DNA from: DAIOEK01 sp964600595
GTDB taxonomy: Bacteria > Chloroflexota > Anaerolineae > Anaerolineales > Anaerolineaceae
Reading direction: 5' to 3'
DNA length: 22,442 nucleotides
NCBI GenBank assembly: GCA_964600595.1
Contig: CAZRKL010000025.1
Span: 1 to 22,442, forward strand
Below the pieces are notes generated by a model. It saw only the letters and a list, made by a program, of their open reading frames with translations, searched no databases and was not told the DNA's origin. This document shows positions 7,972 to 14,645 of this stretch, one piece after another. Position 1 is the first letter of the stretch. Each line of letters opens with the position of its first letter. A program made the translations under genes and the position numbers.

Positions 7972-9416
7972 TTGATCAAATATCCAGCAAGTTCACTGAG
8001 TACCAGCAGGAAAGAATTTCGCACTGGGACCGTGTCGCTTCAGAGCGATCCAAATGGTATAGCTGGGGCGGCAGATACCACCGTAGGCTGGAGCAGCTCT
8101 ACCGGCATGTAATACCTGCCGGAAAACGGGTGCTGGAAATCGGCAGTGGCAATGGGGACTTGTTAGCGGCACTCAGACCAACGTATGGGGTGGGCGTGGA
8201 CTTCTCACCTGAAATGATCCAACTCGCGCAAACCCGTCACCCAGAATTGAATTTCATGAAATTGGATGCTCACGAGATAGACCAAGTTCAAGGAAAATTT
8301 GATTTTATTGTTTTATCCGATCTGGTAAATGATCTTTATGATGTGCAGCGGGTTCTTGAAGCAATGCGATCGCTTTGCCACCCGGGAACCCGGATTATTT
8401 TCAACATGTACAGCCGGATGTGGCAGCTTCCACTGCTAATCGCAGAAAAGCTTCATCTGGCAGCCCCCAACCTGACCCAGAACTGGTTCACCGTACCTGA
8501 TCTGCGAGGTCTACTCAACCTTTCTGGTTTCGATGTTGTGGCAACCGGACAGGAAATCCTTTTCCCGCTTCCAATTCCGATCATTAATGACCTTTGTGAC
8601 CGTTTTCTGGCGCACATCTTCCCGTTTTCGCTGTTTACACTGACAAATATGGTCATCGCCCGTTTGGAAATGGACCAGACACAGGAAAAAAGATCGGAAC
8701 CGACCGTCTCAGTGATCGTACCCGCCCGCAATGAAGAAGGGAACGTGCCCGCCATCTTTTCCCGCATACCTGAAATGGGCGGTGGAACTGAGATCATTTT
8801 TGTGGAAGGAAATTCTCACGATCAGACCTTTGAAGCCATCGAAAAAGAAATTCCGCAACATCCAGACCGCAAGGTATCTCTATATAAACAGCCCGGTAAG
8901 GGTAAAGCAGATGCAGTGCGGGTGGGTTTTGATAATGCTTCAGGTGACATATTAATGATCCTGGACGCTGACCTCACCGTTCCCCCCGAGGATTTGCCGC
9001 GCTTTTATGATGCAATTGCATCAGGCAAGGGTGAATTTATTAATGGCGTTCGACTGGTTTACCCCATGGAAGAAGAAGCCATGCGTTTCCTAAATTTTCT
9101 GGGTAACAAATTCTTCAGCCTGGCATTCTCATGGCTTCTGAACCAGAACATCAAAGATACACTCTGTGGAACCAAGGTGTTGTGGAAGAGAGATTACCAG
9201 GTAATCACTGAAAACCGCGCCTATTTCGGTGACTTCGACCCATTTGGAGATTTTGACCTGCTTTTCGGCGCGGCAAAAATGCGTTTAAAGATACTTGACC
9301 TACCCATCCGATACAGGGAACGCACTTACGGCAGTACGAATATCTCGCGTTGGAGTCACGGGGTTCTGCTCTTAAAAATGGTGTTATTCGCAGCAATCAA
9401 GTTAAAGTTCATCTAG
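7968..9416 (+). CDS. Fusion of SAM methyltransferase and family 2 glycosyltransferase
   Basis: A 482-residue two-domain protein. Residues 1-230 form a class I SAM-dependent methyltransferase with motif I VLEIGSGNGD (55-64) and the acidic end of strand 2 in GVDFS (Asp78). Residues about 246-460 form a GT-A family 2 transferase of the dolichol/polyprenyl-phosphate mannosyl- or glucosyltransferase kind: VSVIVPARNEEGN at the nucleotide site, a DAD metal motif (333-335) and CGTKVLWKR near 400. A final hydrophobic stretch (465-480) may touch the membrane. A likely role is charging polyprenyl phosphate with a sugar for the upstream GT-C-like enzyme. The methyltransferase could modify the sugar, the lipid or a later product. 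The ATG overlaps the preceding stop (ATGA), implying coupling. Domain assignments are firm; the pathway is inferred. Confidence 0.85.
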   Translation: MIDQISSKFTEYQQERISHWDRVASERSKWYSWGGRYHRRLEQLYRHVIPAGKRVLEIGSGNGDLLAALRPTYGVGVDFSPEMIQLAQTRHPELNFMKLDAHEIDQVQGKFDFIVLSDLVNDLYDVQRVLEAMRSLCHPGTRIIFNMYSRMWQLPLLIAEKLHLAAPNLTQNWFTVPDLRGLLNLSGFDVVATGQEILFPLPIPIINDLCDRFLAHIFPFSLFTLTNMVIARLEMDQTQEKRSEPTVSVIVPARNEEGNVPAIFSRIPEMGGGTEIIFVEGNSHDQTFEAIEKEIPQHPDRKVSLYKQPGKGKADAVRVGFDNASGDILMILDADLTVPPEDLPRFYDAIASGKGEFINGVRLVYPMEEEAMRFLNFLGNKFFSLAFSWLLNQNIKDTLCGTKVLWKRDYQVITENRAYFGDFDPFGDFDLLFGAAKMRLKILDLPIRYRERTYGSTNISRWSHGVLLLKMVLFAAIKLKFI

Positions 9417-9501
9417 CCTGCCACTGCAGGTTGATAAGAATTCTATTGATTGAGTGGGCATTGTTTGATATTGGGTTCCAATTGATACCCAAACACATAT
9501 A

Positions 9502-9531
9502 TTCGCAAATATTATGATTTGTTACTATAAT
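9502..9531 (+). promoter_or_regulatory. Promoter of the DAK2-like gene
   Basis: TTCGCA (9502-9507), an 18-nt spacer and a perfect TATAAT (9526-9531). The 180-nt gap after the fusion gene holds this promoter and a strong AGGGAGGT Shine-Dalgarno (9584-9591), with ATG at 9597. Nothing else is recognised in it. Confidence 0.55.
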
Positions 9532-9596
9532 GAGATTACATCATCCTGCAAATTCAAATGATGATTAAAGATTTTGTTTCCTAAGGGAGGTCCTTC

Positions 9597-10262
9597 ATGG
9601 CAGATAATGCATTAAATCTTGTGAAATTATTCAAAGCTGTTACAAAGACAATGAAAGAGAATCAGACTGAGCTGAATCAGGCTGACACCTACAACCACGA
9701 CCACGGCGACCATATGGTCGAAATATTCAAAGTCATCACCCAGGCAATGGAACAGAAGAAGACTGCTTCACCTGCAGACCAGTTGTTATACGCCAGCCAG
9801 CTATTGCGCCAAAAATCAAACAGCGGATCGGCGCAGGTCTATTCCAGTAACCTTGAAAATGCAGCAGCCAGTTTTAAAGGGAAACAGGTGAACTCATCCA
9901 ACGCGATGGACCTGATCTCTTTACTGATGGGTGCCGCCGCCCCGCAGCAGCAAGCCCCTGCAGCCAGCCAGGATCCGCTGGCAGGAATGCTCGGTTCCCT
10001 GCTCGGAGGAGCATTGGGTGGAGGAGCGCAGCAAACTGCGCAGCCAGCTCAACAGGCACAGGATGGGATTGACGCAGCGGATCTGCTTCAAGCAGGGATG
10101 AGTTTCATGTCTGCCAAACAACGCGGTGCCAGCACCGGCGAAGCATTAATTGGCGCTCTGCTCAACAACAGTTCAATGAGCGGATCAGCCCACCGCCAGC
10201 AATCTGGTGCGCTTGTAGCCAACACCCTGTTGCAAATGCTGGGCGGCATGGCACAAAAATAG
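9597..10262 (+). CDS. DAK2/DhaL-like small protein of unknown function
   Basis: A soluble, mostly helical 221-residue protein without signal peptide. Three stretches recall the DAK2 (DhaL) fold: ELNQADTYNHDHGDHM (residues 20-35), which mirrors the metal/nucleotide segment of DhaL; SGSAQVYSSNLENAAASFKGK (around 75-95), which mirrors the glycine-serine helix start; and a distal RGASTGEAL. The acidic triad of active DhaL/DAK2 kinases (GDGDHG) is partly lost here. The middle (about 115-155) is a Gln/Ala/Gly-rich linker with repeated GSLLGGALGGG, unlike normal DAK2 proteins. No DhaK-like partner is adjacent, so glycerone kinase activity is unlikely. A binding or structural role is possible. It has its own promoter, a very strong ribosome site and a strong terminator, suggesting high expression. 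Family assignment is tentative. Confidence 0.5.
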   Translation: MADNALNLVKLFKAVTKTMKENQTELNQADTYNHDHGDHMVEIFKVITQAMEQKKTASPADQLLYASQLLRQKSNSGSAQVYSSNLENAAASFKGKQVNSSNAMDLISLLMGAAAPQQQAPAASQDPLAGMLGSLLGGALGGGAQQTAQPAQQAQDGIDAADLLQAGMSFMSAKQRGASTGEALIGALLNNSSMSGSAHRQQSGALVANTLLQMLGGMAQK

Positions 10263-10280
10263 ATAAATCAAAAAATACAA

Positions 10281-10310
10281 AAAAGCAGGTGGAGTACTCC
10301 ACCTGCTTTT
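10281..10310. terminator. Bidirectional rho-independent terminator, perfect palindrome
   Basis: A 30-base perfect palindrome: arm AAAAGCAGGTGGA, GTAC centre and the complementary arm ending in TTTT. It lies 19 nt after the DAK2-like stop and 17 nt after the stop of the convergent 212-residue gene, so the A/T tails serve both strands. Confidence 0.9.
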
Positions 10311-10326
10311 AGTTCGCCCAGAAATA

Positions 10327-10965
10327 TTATCCCCGTACGGGACAGTTGTTCACCGGGATACGGGTAGTATCTTCATAGGTCGCATAAGATGCCCATCTGC
10401 CGTATTCGCGAAAAGAATAGGCAGCGATGCCCATCTCATCTTCAGGTATGGATGGAGGAACGGTGTGCGGGGCAATCCTACGGTAGAGCAGACTCTTGAC
10501 CAGGTAGTCAACAGCACATACCGCCAGCCAGACTCCACCCTGAGTACCCACCTGCAAGGAATCAATACTTGAGATAATCGCGTGAGTATCCATAAAGCTG
10601 ATTTCTGCCCGGTAAACCAACATACCTGTCCAACTGCGGGTGAAGTATAAATGGCCAGTGTACAGGAAAACATCCCATTTGTCTTCCATTTCTTTCGCCA
10701 TATACAATGGACCATCCCGGGTTGCACCCTGATGAGGGTAGCGCAGCTGGCATTCGATATGGGCTGCATTCTCCGGCAATTTGCCGTTGTATTCCTCCCC
10801 CTTGGAGTTGCGAAGATCGCGGAATTGTAGCGCCTGTTTTTGGTCTGCCGCAGTTGAAATCATGGTTGTCGTAAAACTACGGACATCCAGACAGCGAACA
10901 TTGTATGGGTTCTGTTCCCTTTCGAGCCAAACCAGCTCTGGAACAGGAGGCAGGGCTTCTGTCAT
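10327..10965 (-). CDS. Unrecognised 212-residue protein
   Basis: I do not recognise this family. It is a cytosolic-looking protein with no signal peptide and no long hydrophobic segment, rich in aromatic residues and in alternating strand-like patterns (DVFLYTGHLYFTRSWTGMLVYRAEISF near 95-121). That pattern suggests a beta-rich fold. A helical piece follows (VWLAVCAVDYLVKSLLYRRI, about 145-164). Its opening MTEALPPVPELVWLEREQNPYNVRCLDVRSFT is distinctive for searches. The start is supported by AAAGGA 8 nt upstream, and a TATAAT lies further upstream (10993-10998). It ends against the bidirectional terminator shared with the DAK2-like gene and lies downstream of the P-loop gene in the same direction, separated by 118 nt. 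No function is proposed. Confidence 0.7.
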   Translation of the reverse strand: MTEALPPVPELVWLEREQNPYNVRCLDVRSFTTTMISTAADQKQALQFRDLRNSKGEEYNGKLPENAAHIECQLRYPHQGATRDGPLYMAKEMEDKWDVFLYTGHLYFTRSWTGMLVYRAEISFMDTHAIISSIDSLQVGTQGGVWLAVCAVDYLVKSLLYRRIAPHTVPPSIPEDEMGIAAYSFREYGRWASYATYEDTTRIPVNNCPVRG

Positions 10966-10992
10966 TTATATTCCTTTGAATGATATGTCTCA

Positions 10993-10998
10993 ATTATA
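10993..10998 (-). promoter_or_regulatory. -10 box for the 212-residue gene
   Basis: Perfect TATAAT on the minus strand, 27 nt before the start codon, in the 118-nt gap downstream of the P-loop gene. No convincing -35 hexamer is visible. A small hairpin at 11046-11061 (AACCGG / CCGGTT with a 4-nt loop) precedes it and may be a weak terminator of the P-loop gene. Confidence 0.4.
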
Positions 10999-11083
10999 GC
11001 TTCAATTACCAGGACAACTGTGAAATACATGTACCCAAAAGATACAACCGGTACCCCGGTTAAGTTGCATACTTTATACCTGA

Positions 11084-11824
11084 TTAGTTTGTACCTTTCT
11101 GGATCTTTTGATACTTCAACCAGAGCGCTGCGCAAACATCTGACAGTCGGTTACCCAGGGCATCCCCACCGCGTGTTGTAACATCATCCTCATTATCCAG
11201 TACTTCGTATGGTACCGTCGCACCCTGAACATGCAGATAGTTCGGGTCAGTAGAGCTGATACTTTCCCAATCATTGTAGCGATAGAGTTTTTCAAGCTTC
11301 TCATCTGGCAGGGAGTGCTGAAGAATGCTATCTGGTTTGTCCGGGTTAAATCTCTTGCGATTTTTACGTAGAGATTCCTCCCAAGATACTTGAACATAAA
11401 TTACAACCAATTTTTCAAGAATCTCTTTTGATAAATGATTAAATGCGCTAGCATAACCGCCGTGTTCAGTTCCGCGTGAAAACTCCACCAGAACTGTATT
11501 TTTATCCCCAGCGTCGGGTTTATCTCGAAGTAGTTTTTGATAATCCAGACAAATTCTTTCAATAAGGAGATCCCAGAGATGCTGCCCTAAAAAGTAACCT
11601 TGAGAATCGCTGTGCAATCTTGGATGTCCCATTTTCTGAAGGATGTCATCCTCTTCAAACCAGGTCCACAACATGGGAAAATCATCAATCTCCAGAATAT
11701 CTGCCACATGAAAACGTGAAACCCTTTCTTCGGGGGAAAGCTGTTTCAAATAATGAATTACTTCGCTCTTACCGGCACCTGGCCGGGCAAGGAGTAACAA
11801 CACTGGAAAGTGATCACCTGACAT
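11084..11824 (-). CDS. P-loop NTPase/kinase-like protein of unknown function
   Basis: A 246-residue soluble protein whose N-terminus is a hydrophobic strand running into Walker A ARPGAGKS (residues 13-20, Lys19), the layout of nucleotide/small-molecule kinases of the P-loop superfamily. Later segments, TVLVEFSRGTEHGGYASAF and LVVIYVQVSWEESLRKNRKRF, look like a core strand followed by an Arg-rich lid helix. That favours a kinase over an AAA+ or ABC protein. No closer family is recognised. The start has a strong AAGGAGAG Shine-Dalgarno. It is transcribed divergently from the CarH-like regulator across an 84-nt region where its -10 box (TATAAT at 11860-11865) lies beside the regulator's promoter, so both genes may answer to that regulator. 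Confidence 0.65.
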   Translation of the reverse strand: MSGDHFPVLLLLARPGAGKSEVIHYLKQLSPEERVSRFHVADILEIDDFPMLWTWFEEDDILQKMGHPRLHSDSQGYFLGQHLWDLLIERICLDYQKLLRDKPDAGDKNTVLVEFSRGTEHGGYASAFNHLSKEILEKLVVIYVQVSWEESLRKNRKRFNPDKPDSILQHSLPDEKLEKLYRYNDWESISSTDPNYLHVQGATVPYEVLDNEDDVTTRGGDALGNRLSDVCAALWLKYQKIQKGTN

Positions 11825-11859
11825 ATTCTCTCCTTAGACACCATAATATTCTCTTGCAC

Positions 11860-11865
11860 ATTATA
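11860..11865 (-). promoter_or_regulatory. -10 box of the divergent P-loop gene
   Basis: Perfect TATAAT on the minus strand, 36 nt before the P-loop start codon. It overlaps the left copy of the TATACAAA direct repeat and lies 7 nt from the -35 of the oppositely oriented CarH-like gene. Confidence 0.5.
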
Positions 11866-11893
11866 CAAAATATCGACACATCTCCTATACAAA
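11862..11893 (+). repeat. TATACAAA direct repeat in the CarH divergent promoter
   Basis: Two identical octamers, TATACAAA at 11862-11869 and 11886-11893, are 24 nt apart start to start. The left one overlaps the -10 of the minus-strand gene. The right one lies in the spacer of the regulator's own promoter. They are candidate operator half-sites for the MerR-type protein encoded just downstream. Confidence 0.5.
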
Positions 11894-11902
11894 TGCTACC
11901 AT
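11873..11902 (+). promoter_or_regulatory. Promoter of the CarH-like regulator, leaderless geometry
   Basis: TCGACA (11873-11878), an 18-nt spacer and TACCAT (11897-11902), the latter ending 7 nt before ATG 11909. No Shine-Dalgarno is present. The -10 matches consensus at only four positions, and activators or repressors of the MerR kind commonly act at imperfect promoters. Confidence 0.45.
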
Positions 11903-11908
11903 TTGCTT

Positions 11909-12856
11909 ATGGAAAGACAAACCTACAGTGATTTAAATAGACCTTCTTATAATATCAAGGCTGTAGCCCAAATGGTAGGGTTATTACCTGTCACTTTACG
12001 TGCCTGGGAACGACGCTATGGTCTCCCAACACCCAGCCGGGGAGGGCAGGGGTATCGTTTATACTCCGAGTATGATGTGCAAACCCTGCGCTGGTTAAAA
12101 GAACAGATAGAAAACGGGATGAACATCGGTCAAGCAGCACGGAAACTTGCCCAGATGCGCGAATCGGGAATTGATCCTGCCGTTCAGGAGCATCTGCCTA
12201 CCGAAAAACCATTATCTCTTGAGAACATACGATTAACAGTAAGCACTTCACTGCGGGCGTTAAATGAAAAAACCGCTACAGAAGCTATGCGTCAGGCATT
12301 CTCGCTTTATCCGGTTGAGCAGATCTTCCATCAACTAATTAAGCCCACCATGGTAGAGATCGGTGAAATGTGGCATCGCAAAGAAATTCCGGTTGCGGTG
12401 GAGCATTTTGCTTCACATTTCTTCCAGGAGCAATTACTTAGCCTGTTGAATGCAGCCCCCGAACCATACCGGAATGGTGTCATTCTGGCTGGGTGTATGC
12501 CGGGCGAACATCATCAACTCGGTTTGGTGATGATCGTCGTTCTTATGCGCCTGCGTGGATGGAACGTGATTTATCTTGGCGCAGATCTCAGTCTGGACAG
12601 GCTTGAGGAAGTTCTAAGTACACTGCGACCCCGGCTAGTATTATTCAGCTCCACCATGCCTGATACTGCCAGCAACGCCGATAAATTACATGAACTTATC
12701 CGGAGAATTCCTGAGCCCCTGCCTGCTGTTGTTCTGGGTGGAGAAGGTTTCAGAAATTACGTCCCAGAAAATTCATTTCCCCATACAATTATTCTGGATG
12801 AGCCGGATCAAATCATTCACAGAATTGAATTCCTACTGGAAACAAAACCAAGATAA
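11909..12856 (+). CDS. CarH/LitR-type B12-dependent MerR photoreceptor-regulator
   Basis: Light-sensing transcription repressor of 315 residues. An N-terminal MerR helix-turn-helix (about 13-82, YNIKAVAQMVGLLPVTLRAW then ERRYGLP) precedes a helical B12-cap domain and a Rossmann-like B12 domain. The cap carries the Wx9EH motif (Trp145, Glu155, His156), with His146 where Thermus CarH has its upper axial ligand. The B12 domain has ExHxxG (Glu190, His192, Gly195), the lower ligand. In characterised CarH, adenosylcobalamin drives a DNA-bound tetramer in the dark, and light breaks it. All these residues are present, so this should be a true photoreceptor. I prefer ATG 11909 over a TTG at 11903 because of promoter spacing. 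It overlaps the SRPBCC gene by one base. Likely targets are itself, the divergent gene and perhaps the photolyase. Confidence 0.88.
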   Translation: MERQTYSDLNRPSYNIKAVAQMVGLLPVTLRAWERRYGLPTPSRGGQGYRLYSEYDVQTLRWLKEQIENGMNIGQAARKLAQMRESGIDPAVQEHLPTEKPLSLENIRLTVSTSLRALNEKTATEAMRQAFSLYPVEQIFHQLIKPTMVEIGEMWHRKEIPVAVEHFASHFFQEQLLSLLNAAPEPYRNGVILAGCMPGEHHQLGLVMIVVLMRLRGWNVIYLGADLSLDRLEEVLSTLRPRLVLFSSTMPDTASNADKLHELIRRIPEPLPAVVLGGEGFRNYVPENSFPHTIILDEPDQIIHRIEFLLETKPR

Positions 12857-13311
12857 TGCCAATTTTCCACTACCAAACCTGTTTACCCGTTCCAGTTGAA
12901 CGGGTTGCTTTTTTTCACAAAGATAGTACTGCTCTCAAGAAGCTGTCTCCTCCACCGGTCTTTGTAGAGATAATATCCATGGAACCACTTGCTGAAAACT
13001 CAACCACACAGCTCCGCTTTTGGTTTGGTCCATTTCCGGTGCGATGGGTGGCTCAACACTCACGGGTAGATCCATTGCATGGGTTTATTGATACGCAGGT
13101 AGAGGGTCCACTGAAAAAATGGGTACACCAACATTCTTTTACAGCTGCAGGTATTGATAAAACGAATCTGGAAGAACATATTGAATATGAACACAAACCG
13201 GGAGTGAAGGGATGGTTCACCCGGCTTTTATATAATCATTGGAGCCTGAAATTTCTTTTTTCATACCGGCGGATGATTATTGTTCGGGAAACCTCAGAAA
13301 ACCAGATATGA
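12856..13311 (+). CDS. SRPBCC (START-like) ligand-binding family protein
   Basis: A 151-residue protein with the layout of SRPBCC/polyketide-cyclase-like proteins. An opening strand (FHYQTCLPVPVERVAFFH) is followed by a short helix, a run of antiparallel strands (RFWFGPFPVRWVAQHSRV, GFIDTQVEGPLKKWVHQHSF, NLEEHIEYEH) and a long C-terminal helix. FGPFPVRWVAQH and GPLKKWVHQH resemble the SRPBCC half found beside TIGR01777 epimerases and photolyases in light-regulated clusters of other bacteria. Its start ATG shares its first base with the regulator's stop (TAATG), so translation is coupled and the gene must be expressed with the CarH-like regulator. It may bind a hydrophobic ligand such as a lipid or isoprenoid. 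The ligand is not readable from sequence. Confidence 0.75.
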   Translation: MPIFHYQTCLPVPVERVAFFHKDSTALKKLSPPPVFVEIISMEPLAENSTTQLRFWFGPFPVRWVAQHSRVDPLHGFIDTQVEGPLKKWVHQHSFTAAGIDKTNLEEHIEYEHKPGVKGWFTRLLYNHWSLKFLFSYRRMIIVRETSENQI

Positions 13312-13370
13312 CATTCTGCCCAAGATAAATGTAATTTGACAGGTATCCCAGTAAATTCAGCATCCTGAAA

Positions 13371-13399
13371 TTGACAAAATCAAATCACAGAAATATACT
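13371..13399 (+). promoter_or_regulatory. Consensus sigma-70-type promoter of the ABC importer operon
   Basis: A perfect -35 TTGACA (13371-13376), a 17-nt spacer and -10 TATACT (13394-13399). The start site is expected near 13406, within the left arm of the inverted repeat, giving a leader of about 90 nt that ends in GAGGAG (13485-13490) before ATG 13497. A promoter this close to consensus normally needs repression. Confidence 0.8.
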
Positions 13400-13401
13400 A
13401 T

Positions 13402-13467
13402 ATTCTGTGAATACTCAATAATTGAGTTATTAATTATTAATTATTACCAATAAAATATTCACAGAAT
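13402..13467 (+). repeat. Nested repeats in the ABC operon leader: operator candidate
   Basis: A perfect 12-bp inverted repeat, ATTCTGTGAATA at 13402-13413 and its complement at 13456-13467, straddles the predicted start site. Between the arms are a second inverted repeat (ACTCAAT/ATTGAGT around one base, 13413-13427) and three tandem heptamers TTATTAA, TTATTAA, TTATTAC (13427-13447). The layout suits a metal-responsive repressor or a foldable leader. It does not resemble a cobalamin riboswitch. Confidence 0.65.
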
Positions 13468-13496
13468 TTGCAGATTTTCTTTTTGAGGAGTTCTCA

Positions 13497-14645
13497 ATGA
13501 AAAAAATACTGTTTTGCATTATGATCATTTTCATTCTTGGCGCTTGCTCACCCAGCATACCACCTGTTAGCGAGCCAACAGAATTACCTGCCGTTACAGA
13601 TGTTCCGGCTGAGTCAAAGCCTGCAGAACCAGCCTCGAATGCACCAACTGGCGAGGGTTTTACCATCGTTGACGCCCTCGGACGCGAAGTTAGTTTTGCC
13701 AAGGCACCCACGCGAATCGTCGTTACAGGCAGAGCTCTCTTTATGGTACTGGATGCAGTCTATTCTTTCCCGCAGGCATCAGAAAGAATTGTAGCAATCG
13801 GAAACGCTGCTCAAGGCAGCAGTAACTTCATCTCTCTAATAGATCCAAATTATGATGCAAAAACTCTCCTTCAGAGTGATGCGGGTGCAGAGCAAATAGC
13901 GGCAACCCAACCAGACCTTGTTATTTTGAAGAGTTCTGTTGCTGAAACTATTGGGAAACCTCTTGAAGAATTAAATATTCCAGTAGTTTATATCGACTTC
14001 GAAACTCCTGACCAATACGAGCGGGATATGACGATATTGGGTAAAATATTCCAATCCGAAGACCGCGCCAAAGAAGTGCTCGGATACTTTACCCAAACGG
14101 TGGAAGGAATTCAGGCATCACTCCAGGATGTGGCTGAAAAGCCATCGGTGCTGATGCTGTATTACACCGATAAGGATGGGGCAATTGCATTCAACGTTCC
14201 ACCCATGGAATGGATGCAGACCCAAATCGTGCAGATTGCAGGTGGATCGCCGGTTTGGGCAGACGCCAATCCGGCCAAAGGCTGGACCAAAGTAACCCTG
14301 GAACAGATTGCCGCGTGGGATGCAGATAATATCTATATCATCGCCTATACAGCAAACCCGGTGGAAGTGGTGGCACAATTAAAAGAAGACCCTCAATGGA
14401 AATCGCTGCGGGCGGTAAAAGAAAACCGCCTCTTCGCTTTCCCCGGTGATCTATACAGTTGGGATCAACCTGACACGCGCTGGGCGCTAGGGGTGAGTTG
14501 GCTGGCTGCCAACCTGCATCCCGACAAGTTCCCGGATTTTGACATTCTGGAAACAACATCAGATTTCTATCAAACACTTTATAATCTGGATGCAAAATTT
14601 ATTGAAGAAAAAATCCAACCTACATTTAGAGGTGTTCTGCCTTGA
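13497..14645 (+). CDS. ABC transporter substrate-binding lipoprotein, iron-complex/cobalamin type
   Basis: Extracytoplasmic solute receptor of the periplasmic-binding-protein 2 superfamily (FecB/BtuF group), 382 residues. The signal peptide ends in lipobox LGAC (Cys17), followed by a Pro/Glu/Thr-rich tether to about residue 50. The binding module starts FTIVDALGREVSFAKAPTRIVV, the usual opening, and continues with the N-lobe (QPDLVILKSS), a long linking helix near 165-195, and a C-lobe with WTKVTLEQIAAWDADNIYII. It is the first gene of a four-gene overlapping operon with a permease, an ATPase and an NTPase. The ligand may be a siderophore, haem, corrinoid or oxyanion. Nothing in the sequence decides between them, although the nearby B12-dependent regulator makes corrinoid worth testing. 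A good GAGGAG site precedes the start. Confidence 0.88.
   Translation: MKKILFCIMIIFILGACSPSIPPVSEPTELPAVTDVPAESKPAEPASNAPTGEGFTIVDALGREVSFAKAPTRIVVTGRALFMVLDAVYSFPQASERIVAIGNAAQGSSNFISLIDPNYDAKTLLQSDAGAEQIAATQPDLVILKSSVAETIGKPLEELNIPVVYIDFETPDQYERDMTILGKIFQSEDRAKEVLGYFTQTVEGIQASLQDVAEKPSVLMLYYTDKDGAIAFNVPPMEWMQTQIVQIAGGSPVWADANPAKGWTKVTLEQIAAWDADNIYIIAYTANPVEVVAQLKEDPQWKSLRAVKENRLFAFPGDLYSWDQPDTRWALGVSWLAANLHPDKFPDFDILETTSDFYQTLYNLDAKFIEEKIQPTFRGVLP

Noticed and set aside
10281..10310. Perfect palindrome as a recombination or attachment site
   Set aside because: It lies exactly between two convergent genes with A and T tails, which is fully explained as a bidirectional terminator.
13427..13447. 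Short tandem TTATTAA heptamers as a CRISPR or replication-origin iteron array
   Set aside because: Only three units without spacers, and no DnaA boxes or plasmid replication gene nearby; operator or AT-rich leader is the simpler reading.
13312..13496. Cobalamin riboswitch before the ABC importer
   Set aside because: The region is AT-rich, lacks a B12-box-like conserved core, and after subtracting the promoter the leader is only about 90 nt, too short for that class.
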